This document shows positions 32,163 through 42,600 of a stretch of 61,380 nucleotides of DNA, in pieces; position 1 is the first letter of the stretch; each line of letters starts with the position of its first letter. Location of the stretch: NCBI GenBank assembly GCA_951801245.1, contig CATOMC010000014.1, forward strand, positions 1-61,380. Reading direction: 5' to 3'. The DNA comes from an uncultured Lachnospiraceae bacterium (lineage in GTDB: Bacteria > Bacillota_A > Clostridia > Lachnospirales > Lachnospiraceae). The notes under the pieces were generated by a model, which did not search any database, was not told the DNA's origin, and saw only the letters and a list, made by a program, of their open reading frames with translations. Made by a program: the position numbers and the translations under genes.

Positions 32163-33068
32163 TCAGGGGGTCTTGCGCGGGACTTCTACGGGGTTCACAT
32201 GCACCATAATATGCTTCACTTTCGGGAAATTCTTCTCAATAGAATCATGAACGTGTTCCGCGATCCCGTGGGCACAGCCAAGCGTCATGCTTCCGTCCGC
32301 GCAGATTTCGATATCCACATAAATCTTATTGCCAAAGACGCGGGTGTGCAGAAGATCCACCCCCAGCACGCCCTCCTGCGCAAGCGCACATGTCTCCAGT
32401 TCCTTCTCCGTCTGTTCATCGCAGGCCTTATCTACCATCTTATCCACTGCATCCATAAAGATATCATAAGCCGCCTTCTCGATAAAGAAGCAGATTACCA
32501 GACTGGCCACCGGGTCTAAGATGGGAAATCCAAGCCGCGCGCCTGCGATACCGATCAGAGCTCCCACGGAAGAGAGGGCATCGGAGCGGTGATGCCAGGC
32601 ATCCGCCATCAGCGCGCTGGAGTCGATCCGTTTCGCACTGATCTTGGTGTACTGATACATCCCCTCCTTGACCAGAATAGAAACCACAGCCGCCACAAGG
32701 GCCAGTATCCCCGGCACGGCAAGCGCCGCATAATCACCGCCCGTTATCTTCCTGAGTGCTGAAGCGCCTATCCCCAGACCTGTCGCTGCAAGGATTGTGG
32801 CAAGCACAATCGCCGCCACACATTCCAGGCGCTCATGGCCGTAAGGATGATCCTTATCCGAGTCCCTTCTGGAGATTCTGATCCCTATGATAACCACAAT
32901 GGTACTGAACACATCCGATGCGGAATGGATGGCATCAGAAATCATCGCGCCTGAGTGCGCAATCACACCGGCTACAAGCTTAAACACCGTCAACACGAAG
33001 TTCGCTGCAATACTGACAGCAGACACACGCATCGCTGTCTTTTCAAAATCCTGTTCCGTTTCCATCAT
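32163..33068 (-). CDS. Cation diffusion facilitator (CDF) metal exporter
   Basis: A 301-aa CDF protein with about six membrane helices and a cytoplasmic ferredoxin-like C-terminal domain. The metal site is formed by HSASD in TM2 (AMISDAIHSASDVFST) and ADAWHHRSDALSS in TM5. The DKDHPYGHERLE loop follows TM2, as is typical. C-terminal His residues (LLHTRVFGNKIYVDIEI, HVHDSIEKNFPKVKHIMVHVNP) belong to the dimerisation domain. The family exchanges Zn2+, Fe2+, Mn2+ or Cd2+ for protons. The DxxxH/D variation does not settle the metal. It is transcribed toward 6S RNA and the P1B-ATPase but ends at a strong terminator. Confidence 0.93.
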   Translation of the reverse strand: MMETEQDFEKTAMRVSAVSIAANFVLTVFKLVAGVIAHSGAMISDAIHSASDVFSTIVVIIGIRISRRDSDKDHPYGHERLECVAAIVLATILAATGLGIGASALRKITGGDYAALAVPGILALVAAVVSILVKEGMYQYTKISAKRIDSSALMADAWHHRSDALSSVGALIGIAGARLGFPILDPVASLVICFFIEKAAYDIFMDAVDKMVDKACDEQTEKELETCALAQEGVLGVDLLHTRVFGNKIYVDIEICADGSMTLGCAHGIAEHVHDSIEKNFPKVKHIMVHVNPVEVPRKTP

Positions 33069-33154
33069 TCGTCTTTACCCCTAATTATGTTTCTTTCTAA
33101 TCTAACACATCAGGCTCTGTCCTGCAAGTTCTATTTAACGATTTTTCACCCATC

Positions 33155-33197
33155 AAAAAATCGGCAGTTCGTCCAGACTAACCTGGATGAACTGCCG
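33155..33197 (-). terminator. Terminator of purB
   Basis: CGGCAGTTCATCCAG and CTGGACGAACTGCCG form a 15-bp stem with a 6-nt loop, followed by ATTTTTTG on the minus strand, about 50 nt after the purB stop codon. Confidence 0.85.
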
Positions 33198-33245
33198 CAT
33201 ACCATATCGCTTGTGTTCTATGAAACTGTCCGCTTTTACTATTAA

Positions 33246-34700
33246 TTATACATGGATCTGCGCCTTCATGCCCAGAAGTTCTTTATTTTCCGAAAGAATC
33301 GGGTTCACAATCTCCGCTAAGAACTTCTCCACCTGCAAGGGCGCACGTCCCACATATCGGGACGGATCCATGGTCTTTTGCAGATCCTCTTCGCTCATAT
33401 TGAATGCAGGGTCTGCGGCGATCAGTTCCAGCAAGTTATTTTCCTTCCCCTCACGCTTCACATTGGCTCCGGCAATCATGGACAACTCCCTGATCTTCTC
33501 GTGCAGCTCCTGTCTGTTGCCGCCCATCTTAACGGCATCCATCATGATATTTTCCGTTGCCATAAAGGGCAGCTCACTCATCAGGCGTCTGGTAATGACT
33601 TTATCGTATACCACCAGACCATCTACCACATTCAGGCACAGATCCAGGATTCCGTCCACTGCCAGAAAAGCTTCCGGAATGGAAAGCCTCTTATTGGCAG
33701 AATCGTCTAACGTCCGCTCAAACCACTGGGTTGCGGAGGTGATAGCCGGGTTTAAGGCATCCACCATCACGAACCGGGCCAAAGAAGCGATACGCTCACT
33801 CCTCATGGGATTTCTCTTATAAGCCATGGCGGAAGACCCGATCTGGCTCTTCTCAAAGGGTTCCTCCACTTCTTTGAGGTGCTGCAAAAGCCTGATATCA
33901 TTGGACATCTTATGGGCAGAAGCCGCTATGCCCGCCAGTACATTGCAGACTCTGGTATCCACCTTGCGGGAGTAAGTCTGTCCGGATACGGGATAGCATT
34001 TCTCGAATCCCATCTTCTTCGCGATCATGGGATCTATCTTGTCAATGGTCTCCTGGTCGCCGTCAAACAGTTCCAGGAAAGAAGCCTGTGTCCCGGTCGT
34101 TCCCTTTGACCCCAGAAGCTTCATGGTGGAGAGCACATAGTCGAGATCTTCCAGATCCAGACAAAACTCCTGTGCCCAGAGTGTGGCACGCTTGCCCACA
34201 GTCGTTGGCTGTGCGGGCTGGAAATGGGTAAATGCCAGGGTGGGCAGTTCTTTATACGTATCTGCAAACTTCGCCAGCTCTGCGATCACATTAACCAGCT
34301 TCTTTTTGACCAGCTTCAGCGCCTGCGTCATCACTATAATATCCGTGTTATCTCCCACATAACAGGATGTGGCACCCAGATGGATGATACCGGCCGCCTT
34401 CGGGCACTGTTTCCCATAAGCATACACATGACTCATCACATCATGCCGCACTTCTTTCTCCCGGGCTTTGGCCACCTCATAATTGATATCCTCCGCATGG
34501 GCTTTGAGCTCATCGATCTGTTCCTGTGTGATTACCGGCTGGCCGTTCTGACTCAGTCCCAGCTCCATCTCCGTCTCCGCCAGAGCGATCCACAACCGCC
34601 TCCAAGTCCTGAACTTCATATCCGGTGAAAAGATATACTGCATCTGCTCACTGGCATAACGCTCCGATAAAGGGCTTACATATTTGTCTGTACTCATCAT
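33246..34700 (-). CDS. purB: Adenylosuccinate lyase
   Basis: A 484-aa lyase that splits SAICAR to AICAR and adenylosuccinate to AMP, each releasing fumarate. The fumarase/aspartase-superfamily signature SSAMAYKRNPMRSERI at ~298-313 carries the mobile catalytic loop. HLGATSCYVGDNTDI (~107-121) and TLAFTHFQPAQPTTVGKRATLW hold the catalytic His. The length is that of the longer, eukaryote-like PurB found in many Clostridia. It follows purF by 48 nt and ends at its own strong terminator, so purF-purB form one unit. Confidence 0.95.
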   Translation of the reverse strand: MMSTDKYVSPLSERYASEQMQYIFSPDMKFRTWRRLWIALAETEMELGLSQNGQPVITQEQIDELKAHAEDINYEVAKAREKEVRHDVMSHVYAYGKQCPKAAGIIHLGATSCYVGDNTDIIVMTQALKLVKKKLVNVIAELAKFADTYKELPTLAFTHFQPAQPTTVGKRATLWAQEFCLDLEDLDYVLSTMKLLGSKGTTGTQASFLELFDGDQETIDKIDPMIAKKMGFEKCYPVSGQTYSRKVDTRVCNVLAGIAASAHKMSNDIRLLQHLKEVEEPFEKSQIGSSAMAYKRNPMRSERIASLARFVMVDALNPAITSATQWFERTLDDSANKRLSIPEAFLAVDGILDLCLNVVDGLVVYDKVITRRLMSELPFMATENIMMDAVKMGGNRQELHEKIRELSMIAGANVKREGKENNLLELIAADPAFNMSEEDLQKTMDPSRYVGRAPLQVEKFLAEIVNPILSENKELLGMKAQIHV

Positions 34701-34748
34701 CTTATTCCTCGCCTTTCCGCCGTTTATTTTATTCTTATTCTCACACTT

Positions 34749-36173
34749 CTATTTATCATATTCTCCGCGGATATCCTCCACCGGAGGCTTAAGCGGATAG
34801 TTTCCTGTAAAGCATCCTACACAGATGGACCGGCCGCCTGCCAGTTCCTGCAGTCTCTCAAGCCGCAGATAGCCGAGCGTATCCGCCCCGATGATCTGCC
34901 GCACTTCTTCCACCGTGCGTTCATAAGCGATCAACTGATCCTGGGACGGCACATCGGTCCCAAAATAACAAGGATACAAAAAGGGCGGCGAGCTGACCCG
35001 CATATGTACTTCCTTCGCCCCCGCTTCCCGCAACATCCTGACGATACGGTCCGAAGTGGTCCCTCTCACGATAGAATCATCAATCATGATGATCCTTTTC
35101 CCTTCCACGGCTTCCCTGATGGCATTGAGTTTCACTTGTACGCTGCTCTCCCGGCTCTTTTGACCCGGCTGAATAAATGTCCGTCCCACATAAGTATTTT
35201 TGACAAAAGCCTGTCCGTAAGGAATGCCAGATGCCATCGCATAGCCAAGCGCCGCACAATTGCCGGATTCCGGCACACCCACTACCAGATCCGCTTCCAC
35301 GGGAGAATCCATGGCCAGAAACCGTCCCGCCCGGATCCGGGATTCATAGACGCTCACGCCATCGATCCTGCTGTCTGGTCTTGCAAAATAGATATACTCA
35401 AACACACATCTCCCCTGACATTCCGGCGCCAGGCACATACTCCGGTCTGATTCGATGCCTTTTTCCGGAGAAATGGTCACGATCTCCCCCGGTTCCACAT
35501 CCCGCACAAACGTTGCGCCAATGGTATCCAGCGCACAAGTCTCGGATGCCAGAATATAGGCATTGTCACGCCTGCCGATACAAAGCGGCTTAAACCCGTA
35601 AGGATCTCTGGCACCGATCAGTTTGCGGGGAGACATGACGATCAGGGAATAGGCTCCTTTGATCTTCTTCATGGCACGCCCCACGGCTTCCTCCACCGAT
35701 TTGCTTTTCAGCCGCTGTCTGGCTATATGATAGGCAATGACCTCTGAATCAATCGTCGTCTGAAAGATTGCACCGGAATATTCCAGTTCCCTGCGAAGCT
35801 GCAGCGCATTGATGAGATTGCCGTTGTGGGCAAGCCCCAGCGTCCCTTTTACATAATTGAGGACAAGCGGCTGCGCATTCTCCCTCGTACTGCTGCCGGC
35901 GGTAGAATACCGCACATGACCCACGCCGATATCCCCTTTCAGTTTCTTAAGTGTGTCCGTTGTAAAGTTCTCGTTCAAAAGCCCCATTTCCCTGACACTT
36001 AAGACCTTTCCCTTGGGGCCGTCCGTATCACTGACCGCGATACCGCAGCTTTCCTGTCCTCTGTGCTGCAGGGCGAACAGTCCATAGTAGATCGTGGAAG
36101 CCACGTCGCCGCCGTCAAAATCATAGATGCCAAAAACGCCGCACTCCTCAGAAAGCTTATCTGTCTGCTGCAT
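34749..36173 (-). CDS. purF: Amidophosphoribosyltransferase
   Basis: A 474-aa enzyme for the first committed step of purine synthesis, PRPP plus glutamine to phosphoribosylamine. The N-terminal nucleophile Cys lies in EECGVFGIYD after a ~10-residue propeptide (MQQTDKLSEE), as in the Bacillus-type enzyme. The PRPP loop is RIIMIDDSIVRGTTSDRI at ~346-363. Cys residues in APECQGRCVFEYIYF, FLYPCYFGTD and SICVGCFTGNYP fit the [4Fe-4S] ligands of the Bacillus-type enzyme. Start ATG-36173 is preferred over the TTG two codons earlier because of spacing from GGAAGGG. It lies 85 nt after the unknown four-gene operon. Confidence 0.95.
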   Translation of the reverse strand: MQQTDKLSEECGVFGIYDFDGGDVASTIYYGLFALQHRGQESCGIAVSDTDGPKGKVLSVREMGLLNENFTTDTLKKLKGDIGVGHVRYSTAGSSTRENAQPLVLNYVKGTLGLAHNGNLINALQLRRELEYSGAIFQTTIDSEVIAYHIARQRLKSKSVEEAVGRAMKKIKGAYSLIVMSPRKLIGARDPYGFKPLCIGRRDNAYILASETCALDTIGATFVRDVEPGEIVTISPEKGIESDRSMCLAPECQGRCVFEYIYFARPDSRIDGVSVYESRIRAGRFLAMDSPVEADLVVGVPESGNCAALGYAMASGIPYGQAFVKNTYVGRTFIQPGQKSRESSVQVKLNAIREAVEGKRIIMIDDSIVRGTTSDRIVRMLREAGAKEVHMRVSSPPFLYPCYFGTDVPSQDQLIAYERTVEEVRQIIGADTLGYLRLERLQELAGGRSICVGCFTGNYPLKPPVEDIRGEYDK

Positions 36174-36258
36174 ATTCAATTAACCCTTCCTTTTATTGGA
36201 TTTCCGCCGTCTCTCCACAGACAACAGATCGCCGCTCCCTATATTCCCTTAGTATTGT

Positions 36259-37443
36259 CTATCCCTGAAATTTCTCTTCGTATTCCTCCACTGTTTTCAT
36301 AATCTCTTTGGCATACTGCGGATATTTCTCCACCAGTTCCTTAATCTCCTTCTGGGAAGAACCGGCCACCACTTCCTTATTATAATCCATCCGCCGCCTG
36401 AGAGACTGTCTTCTGATAATCAGGTTATGGCGGATCTCCACCATTTCCTTATGATCCAAAATGGCCTCTGTCTGATGCAGCCAGATAGCCGGATCCTGAA
36501 TCTGATAGCATTTTAACATGGTTAACAACTCCTGCTGACAATAGTCCAGATCCAGTTCCGCCCGCCTGAACTTCTCCCGCTCTTCCTTCTCAATCTTATA
36601 GTTCTCCCACATCTGCGTTAGTTCCTGGGCGCTTTTGACCCCATATTTCATATAGAGATAATCCAACAGGTTCGTATTGTTTACATAACGTATCTTCACT
36701 TTATTCTGTAAGAGAATGATCTTATTGATCCCGGTCTCCACCCGGCGAAGTTCCCGCCTGGCATCCACATGCTTCACATAGATGAGCGTGATTGCCAGAG
36801 CCGAAGCTCCCGCCGCCAGAAAATATCCCATCTGTGTATCCATATCCAGGAAAAACTGTAACAGTGCAAGGAGCAGCACGCATAAACCCAGCGCCACCAC
36901 ACAGATAACCGCCATCCCCTTGGTATCCGCGATCAGCCGCATGACCTCGTTCTTACGGTACAGATAAGCATGTTTCTCACCGTCCAGACGGTTTAAGTCT
37001 TTGCGGATCAAATCCTGATACTCCTCCGCCTCGGTAATCTTCTGATAGCCCTCTTCAATCTGATCCTCAATCCGCTCTATCATGCGGTATTTCTCGTCTG
37101 TGATCCGGTGCGGCCGTCCCATAAAGTTGGCCTTACTGTCCTGCAAAAGCGAAACTCGCTTGGCGCACTCCTTAAGCTGTTCGCTCTCCTCCGGAGGCAG
37201 TGCCTCGATCTCCTCCATATCTTTCAGATAAGAAGTTACCATATTATATTCAAATGTGAGATTCTCCAACTCTTTTGTGGCGTCTCCCATCTTTTCCAGA
37301 CAGTTTCTCACATAATCATTTCGCTGCTCTTTGTTCGTATAGTCTATCTGCCTTGCAGACTCTTCTTCGTCCCAGACCTCTTCCTCAAAATCCTCATAGG
37401 AATTTCTCCGAAACCTGGCCAGTAATTGCTTCCAAAATCCCAT
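36259..37443 (-). CDS. Membrane coiled-coil protein of the unknown four-gene operon
   Basis: A 394-aa protein. An acidic N-terminal segment (YEDFEEEVWDEEESARQ) is followed by coiled coil at ~45-165 and two transmembrane helices, MAVICVVALGLCVLLLALLQFFL and GYFLAAGASALAITLIYVKHV. A second charged, coiled-coil half follows (RRELRRVETGINKIILLQNKVK, KEEREKFRRAELDLDYCQQEL). There is no signal peptide. Both large parts are therefore likely cytoplasmic, held together by a membrane hairpin. I know no family name. It is the last gene of a unit with 20, 19 and 22 nt gaps. Confidence 0.75.
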   Translation of the reverse strand: MGFWKQLLARFRRNSYEDFEEEVWDEEESARQIDYTNKEQRNDYVRNCLEKMGDATKELENLTFEYNMVTSYLKDMEEIEALPPEESEQLKECAKRVSLLQDSKANFMGRPHRITDEKYRMIERIEDQIEEGYQKITEAEEYQDLIRKDLNRLDGEKHAYLYRKNEVMRLIADTKGMAVICVVALGLCVLLLALLQFFLDMDTQMGYFLAAGASALAITLIYVKHVDARRELRRVETGINKIILLQNKVKIRYVNNTNLLDYLYMKYGVKSAQELTQMWENYKIEKEEREKFRRAELDLDYCQQELLTMLKCYQIQDPAIWLHQTEAILDHKEMVEIRHNLIIRRQSLRRRMDYNKEVVAGSSQKEIKELVEKYPQYAKEIMKTVEEYEEKFQG

Positions 37444-37463
37444 TTCCGTCTCCCATCATTAAC

Positions 37464-38315
37464 TTATGCGGTGTACTCCCGATATTTCTCTTTCAAACTC
37501 GTTGTCAGCCGTTCAATTTCGTTATAATACGGCGCCGTGTTGCCGAACAACCCGTTTCCTTCCTCCTTGAATACTTGTAAGGTCACCAGCATACGATTCT
37601 CATCCGATCCCTCAAAAGCGCCCTGGGCCTGTTCCATCATACGTTCCACTTTCAAAGAGGCGTCATGATATTCCGGATGCCCGGCAATATAATCAATATA
37701 GTCCTTATCCGAACGGCTCATACGCTGCGCAGCCAGATACATCAGCATACTCTCCTTCCTGCCGTCTATCTCATGTGATTTCAAAAACCAGTCGGCCGCC
37801 CGTTCATACATAAACATCCCCGCACAGGCAGCACCCATATTGTGATAAATCTTTGCCTGCAAGAGCCTATCCGTATCAGAAAGCACGGCAAGCAGACTGT
37901 GATACTGCTCCATCGCCGTAAAATACCGGCGCTCCTTTAACAGATAATCTGCCTTCGCCTTGTGCCTCTCATAGGGACTCAGTCCGTCATTGTTGCGCAC
38001 GATCTCCTCTGTCCTGGAAATCACCTCAGGAGAATAGAGGTTCACATACTCTAATATTGTACCCACATAAGCAACGGTAGAACCCTTCTGATTCAGAAGC
38101 GCATAAAGGGCATGGGCAAGTTCGTCCAGACCGCACTCCTCATCCAGCCAGCGCACCATATCCCGCTGCATAATCTCCTGATCCAGCATTTCCGCCTTAT
38201 CCACCAGCAGATAACACAATTCTTCCACCGAATATAGGTTTACATAAAATCTATCCACATAATAAGGACGCTCGGCATATCTGCCGGTTCCCAAAATCAT
38301 ATGACTCATACGCAT
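37464..38315 (-). CDS. Helical-repeat (TPR-like) protein of the unknown four-gene operon
   Basis: About 283 aa of soluble helical sequence. The middle part (LLKERRYFTAMEQYHSLLAVLSDTDRLLQAKIYHNMGAACAGMFMYERAADWFLKSHEIDG) has the A..Y.. / A..G.....A..W pattern of two to three tetratricopeptide repeats. The N-terminal third (DRFYVNLYSVEELCYLLVDKAEMLDQEIM) looks family-specific. Start ATG-38315 is chosen over the GTG at 38330; AGAAGG lies a few nt upstream. It starts right after the DUF5716-like stop codon. It probably serves as adaptor between the actin-like protein and the membrane protein; that is inference from the domain types. Confidence 0.75.
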   Translation of the reverse strand: MRMSHMILGTGRYAERPYYVDRFYVNLYSVEELCYLLVDKAEMLDQEIMQRDMVRWLDEECGLDELAHALYALLNQKGSTVAYVGTILEYVNLYSPEVISRTEEIVRNNDGLSPYERHKAKADYLLKERRYFTAMEQYHSLLAVLSDTDRLLQAKIYHNMGAACAGMFMYERAADWFLKSHEIDGRKESMLMYLAAQRMSRSDKDYIDYIAGHPEYHDASLKVERMMEQAQGAFEGSDENRMLVTLQVFKEEGNGLFGNTAPYYNEIERLTTSLKEKYREYTA

Positions 38316-38334
38316 GCCACCTTCTACCACATCC

Positions 38335-39648
38335 TCAAGAGACCTGGAAAGAATTCTCCCACACCTGTCCGTTGGACGGGAAAAGCTCCCCGAATCCCAA
38401 ATCCGTCACTTTCATCTGTACCGTGTCCGCCGAACTCATCCACACCTCCAGTGCATATCTGGTAAACGGTGCGCCGGTCTCCTTTACCCCGTCAAGCGGT
38501 ATCTCTTTCGTCTCCACATTTTTACCCGTTAGCGGCGTGACGATAAATTCCAGTGTCTTCACAGGCCCGAACAGGAACTCACATTCCCTGTGTATCTCAT
38601 ACCAGTTTTCCCCGGCATCCAGAAGTGCAAAATAAGACTCTTTCCCCTGCCGCATCACATGCATGCCGATGTTGGACTTAAGCTTGTCCTTTCCCAGAAA
38701 CACATGGCTTAAGCCTGCCTCGCCAGGATCCAGTTTCTCTAAAATGCCATATACCGCACCCCTGCTAAAAAGGTTATTGCCCTGAAAGACCCGTCTGTTG
38801 AGGCACAGAAACTGTAAAGAGCGCTCGTGCCAGTTCTCCCGGAAGCCGTCCCCCAGAAGATAGGCACTGGAAGTAATGTGTCCCTCACACATCTTTTCCA
38901 AAATCCCCAGAAATCGCTCGTCCGCCAGACGACGGACATCCCGTTTGACCTGCTCCTCCTCATCTTCCTCCGGAATCACAACCGTTTCATAAATCTGTTC
39001 CTCAATCAACGTCACAATGGGCGTTGTACGCTTGTTGCATTCCATGCGGTATGTCTTGAGCCGCCTGCCGTCATGTTCACAGGCGATCACCTGATAAGTC
39101 CACAGTTCCGGCGGCTGATGCAGCATAAAGGAATAGAAACTCTCTGTATGACTCTGGAAATAAATATGAGAAGTCTTCAAGTTCAGATTGGCTGCCGCCT
39201 GTGCCAGGATCTCTACCATGCGGTCGTCCAGTTCATCCACGGTAAACATGATCGCTGTTATATTCTCGATCGGCGCGATCAGATTCATCAGTGTCAGACT
39301 GCGCCGCATAAAGAGCGTCACTAACGCCATAGGATCGTAGGATTCTTCATCAAGTTGGATTTTCTCTCCTTTTCTCGCTGCGGACAGGAGATTTTCCACA
39401 GGAAACATGTCTTCCTCTTCGCCGCTTTTCACCGCGTCCTTGCCGTAGAACCACTGGTTGACCCCTTTTCGTTTACATAACACTGTGGGAATATTATACT
39501 GCTTTGTCCCGACCACTGTGGCAACCGTCTCCACATCCTCATTGCCAAAGACACAGTAACTGATCTGCGAGTATTGGTCTCCCAAATCATACCCCACCAG
39601 CACACTTCCCTTATGCAGTTTGCCCTCTTCCCTGCGTTCTAAGAACAT
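38335..39648 (-). CDS. DUF5716-like protein with actin/Hsp70-type N-terminal motif
   Basis: A 437-aa soluble protein resembling the Lachnospiraceae family DUF5716. VLVGYDLGDQYSQISYCVFG at ~17-36 looks like the phosphate-1 loop of actin/Hsp70 ATPases (DxG followed by Q/S). TAIMFTVDELDDRMVEILAQAAANLNLK matches the inter-strand segment of that fold, and the later LLGDGFRENW (~263-272) could be a weak adenosine-site equivalent. The family is without assigned function to my knowledge. The C-terminal 130 residues appear beta-rich (IHRECEFLFGPVKTLEFIVTPLTGK). It is the second gene of the operon, 22 nt after the 1188-aa gene. Confidence 0.75.
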   Translation of the reverse strand: MFLERREEGKLHKGSVLVGYDLGDQYSQISYCVFGNEDVETVATVVGTKQYNIPTVLCKRKGVNQWFYGKDAVKSGEEEDMFPVENLLSAARKGEKIQLDEESYDPMALVTLFMRRSLTLMNLIAPIENITAIMFTVDELDDRMVEILAQAAANLNLKTSHIYFQSHTESFYSFMLHQPPELWTYQVIACEHDGRRLKTYRMECNKRTTPIVTLIEEQIYETVVIPEEDEEEQVKRDVRRLADERFLGILEKMCEGHITSSAYLLGDGFRENWHERSLQFLCLNRRVFQGNNLFSRGAVYGILEKLDPGEAGLSHVFLGKDKLKSNIGMHVMRQGKESYFALLDAGENWYEIHRECEFLFGPVKTLEFIVTPLTGKNVETKEIPLDGVKETGAPFTRYALEVWMSSADTVQMKVTDLGFGELFPSNGQVWENSFQVS

Positions 39649-39670
39649 ATCCTCTGCCCTTTATTCCTCT

Positions 39671-42600
39671 TTATCGAAGCCGCATAAATATCTGCTCTAC
39701 CATGTGTTCCTGTCTGTAGTATTCCTGCAGCAGACTGTCCACCGTATCATAATCCTGCAGCGTTTTGCCGATCATAATATCATTCAGCATCGAAAACCGG
39801 CTCTCCAAGTTCTCCTGTCCGATATCACTCTTATTGATGGTGCCGCTCTTGGTCAACTGCTCGCCGCTCTCTGTCTCCTCGGTGATATAATATTGCAGCC
39901 TTTCTCCGAAGAACAGGACGAACTCCTTGACACAGATGCCTCCAAACATATCCCGCATCTCTTCTTTGCAGTATTCCGTCTCTTCACTGCCCTCACTTTG
40001 AATCACATAATGTATGACTGCCCTGCCCCCGGGGCTGACCCGGTATTCCACCATCGTTTTATCCAGCCAGGCATCCATCTGCGGCAGGAAGCCCTGATAA
40101 TCTTTGTAAAACGGCATAACAATCTGTTTTGCCAGAAGGTCTTCCAGGAATTCTGCGCAGACCTTCCGGATCAGATTCGTCTGCTCCTGACGGTTCTCCG
40201 CATAATGGCGAAGACACGCAATCTTACATACGATATGAAGCGGTGCCCCCTCCAGATGTAACTGCAGGACACTCTCAAATACATAAGGCTCTATGATCTG
40301 TTCGTTCACGGCATAATCATAACAGCACTGGGATAAAAACGCTGACCTGAGCCGCTCGTTGCCGCCGCTCTTATTATAGGAACGGAAAATCTCTATCTTT
40401 TCTCCCACATGGGCACCCGTGTAGAGCATCTGGACGATCATACGCTCACACAACCCATAGGTATCCACACCGAAAGCCTCCGCCGTCTTCCACACATCCC
40501 GCATATCCTTGATGCTGCCATTAAAATAGCGCACCAGATATTTGAGAATATTGTCATCGTACTTTCCCTTCTGCACCACGTAGAAGAGCACGCCTGTCAT
40601 CAGAGGGTCTTCTTCAATCTCAAGAAGATCCAGCAGTCTGCTGCACAGTTTCAGCAGCGTCTTGGCATCTATATGATACGGGCCATAGCGGCATACCCAT
40701 TCATAGGCCTCCTCGTACATGCCGCGGTTCACCATACAACGGACAACTTCTTTGCGGTCTTTCGGCAATATTTCTTCCGGGTGCAGGGACAGCAGATAAT
40801 CATCCAGTTCCCGCATCCGGTCTTTTTCATAATAAAAATCAACTAACATCCTGCGGATCGTACGCCTGACATCCTTCTCGATCCGCTCCGACTTTGCAAG
40901 CAGCGCAAAGAGATCTACATTGTCATCTTGTACGATAAGCATATTCTGATATTCATAACACCTGTAAATCGCATACCCCAGATGATCACGCACAAAAGGA
41001 GCTATCATCAGGGCAAGCCTGACCGGGTTCAATAACGCCTCCGCTCGGTACGCCACACTCACGGTGTAACGGTTTCCCTCCCCATCTCCCAGAAGGATCT
41101 TGCAGTCAGAATCATAGACCGGCACCAGCGCCCTGCCTGCCGTAACCGGATAGATCTTCTGATCCATCCGATAAGGATAAGACAGGATGACCTCTTTGAT
41201 CTTATCGGAGTCCACCCTGATCTCCCGCACAAAGAGAAGCGATGCCAGAGACTGTGCACTCTCCTCATCAATCATGGGCAGACTGATCATGTGGCGGTAA
41301 AGGTACGCCAGATCCTTACTGATCCGGCCCCGCTTAATCTGTTCCAGCACAAAGCGTTCCATAGCGGCCGTATAATTGATATAAATATCCGGCATTTCCT
41401 CCCTGTGTCTGTATACATAAGCATATAGATACGCTGTAATCTCATAATGCAGATCACTCTGATAGGCAAAATACATTAAGATCATCTTCGGCAGCGGTCC
41501 GTCGTAATCCAGAGAAATAGACATCATATAGTACTCATAAAGCCGGGTGATCCGAAGATTCTCCTCCACCCCTGCCTGATACCATTTGAAGTACGCCTCC
41601 CCGCAGCAGTTTTCCTTGATAAGCAGGGTACAGATGGCATGCAGAATCTCACTGTCCGGCATTTTCTCATAGCATCCTGCGAGAATTTTATACAGATTTA
41701 GCGAATATCCCCGCTGGTGCTGTGCCAGATAGACGACCTGACGGATCACTTCCTCTTTCAGAAGGTCGTTCTTGACTGCATAATTCAATACCTGCTGCTC
41801 AAAAGCATCCAGCTTTAAGAGCATAGCCGGATTCGCACGGATCAGATTCCATGCCTCTATGTAAATGACCGGTGAAGTACAGTGATGGTCGAACAACTCC
41901 TGCAAAAGAACCCACTTACGCGAAGGACTTTTCACATACTCTTCGGAAAGATATAACAAAAGCCATGCAATCCGCCAGTTGCCCCGGTTGCGTTCATAGA
42001 CACCCGCCACCACATCCGCTGCCTCATCCACGTAATGATCGTCTTTGCTGTAAAGTGTGGTCAGATACAGATAATAACACCATAATGCCGGATCCGTATC
42101 CTTCCTTTCCTCCACCTGCTCCTTCTGCTTCTCGATCAGCCATCTGCCCTCATTATAACGCTCCTCCGTCAGAAGCATCTGCGCGCTGAAAAGCTTCACC
42201 GCTATATCCTTATCATCAATCTCCACCAGGCGGCTAAGCAGCTTATTGGTCTCCGTAAGCCAGGTCCTGGTCCCGATCTTTTTTAAACGAAACGCCTGGT
42301 AATAGGCCATCACTTCTACCGTGAGCTGTTTCTTCTCCCTGTGTAACCCCAAAAGCTTCTTGCCCGTCGTGCTCTGGACCACCGTGACCGGTATCCTGAT
42401 CGTCTCATGCTCCTGCATCAGCAAGATGGCACCATAATTGTTGCCGGCATGCAGTTTCTCATGTTCCACATAATAATAGACACGGTAAATGTTCCCCAGG
42501 AAAGCGGAATCCGACACCTCATCCTCTTTCACCTGCAAGAAGTCGCCCTCCACCGCAATGCGCAGACGGGTATATCCCCAGCCGTTTCGATTGACTACCA

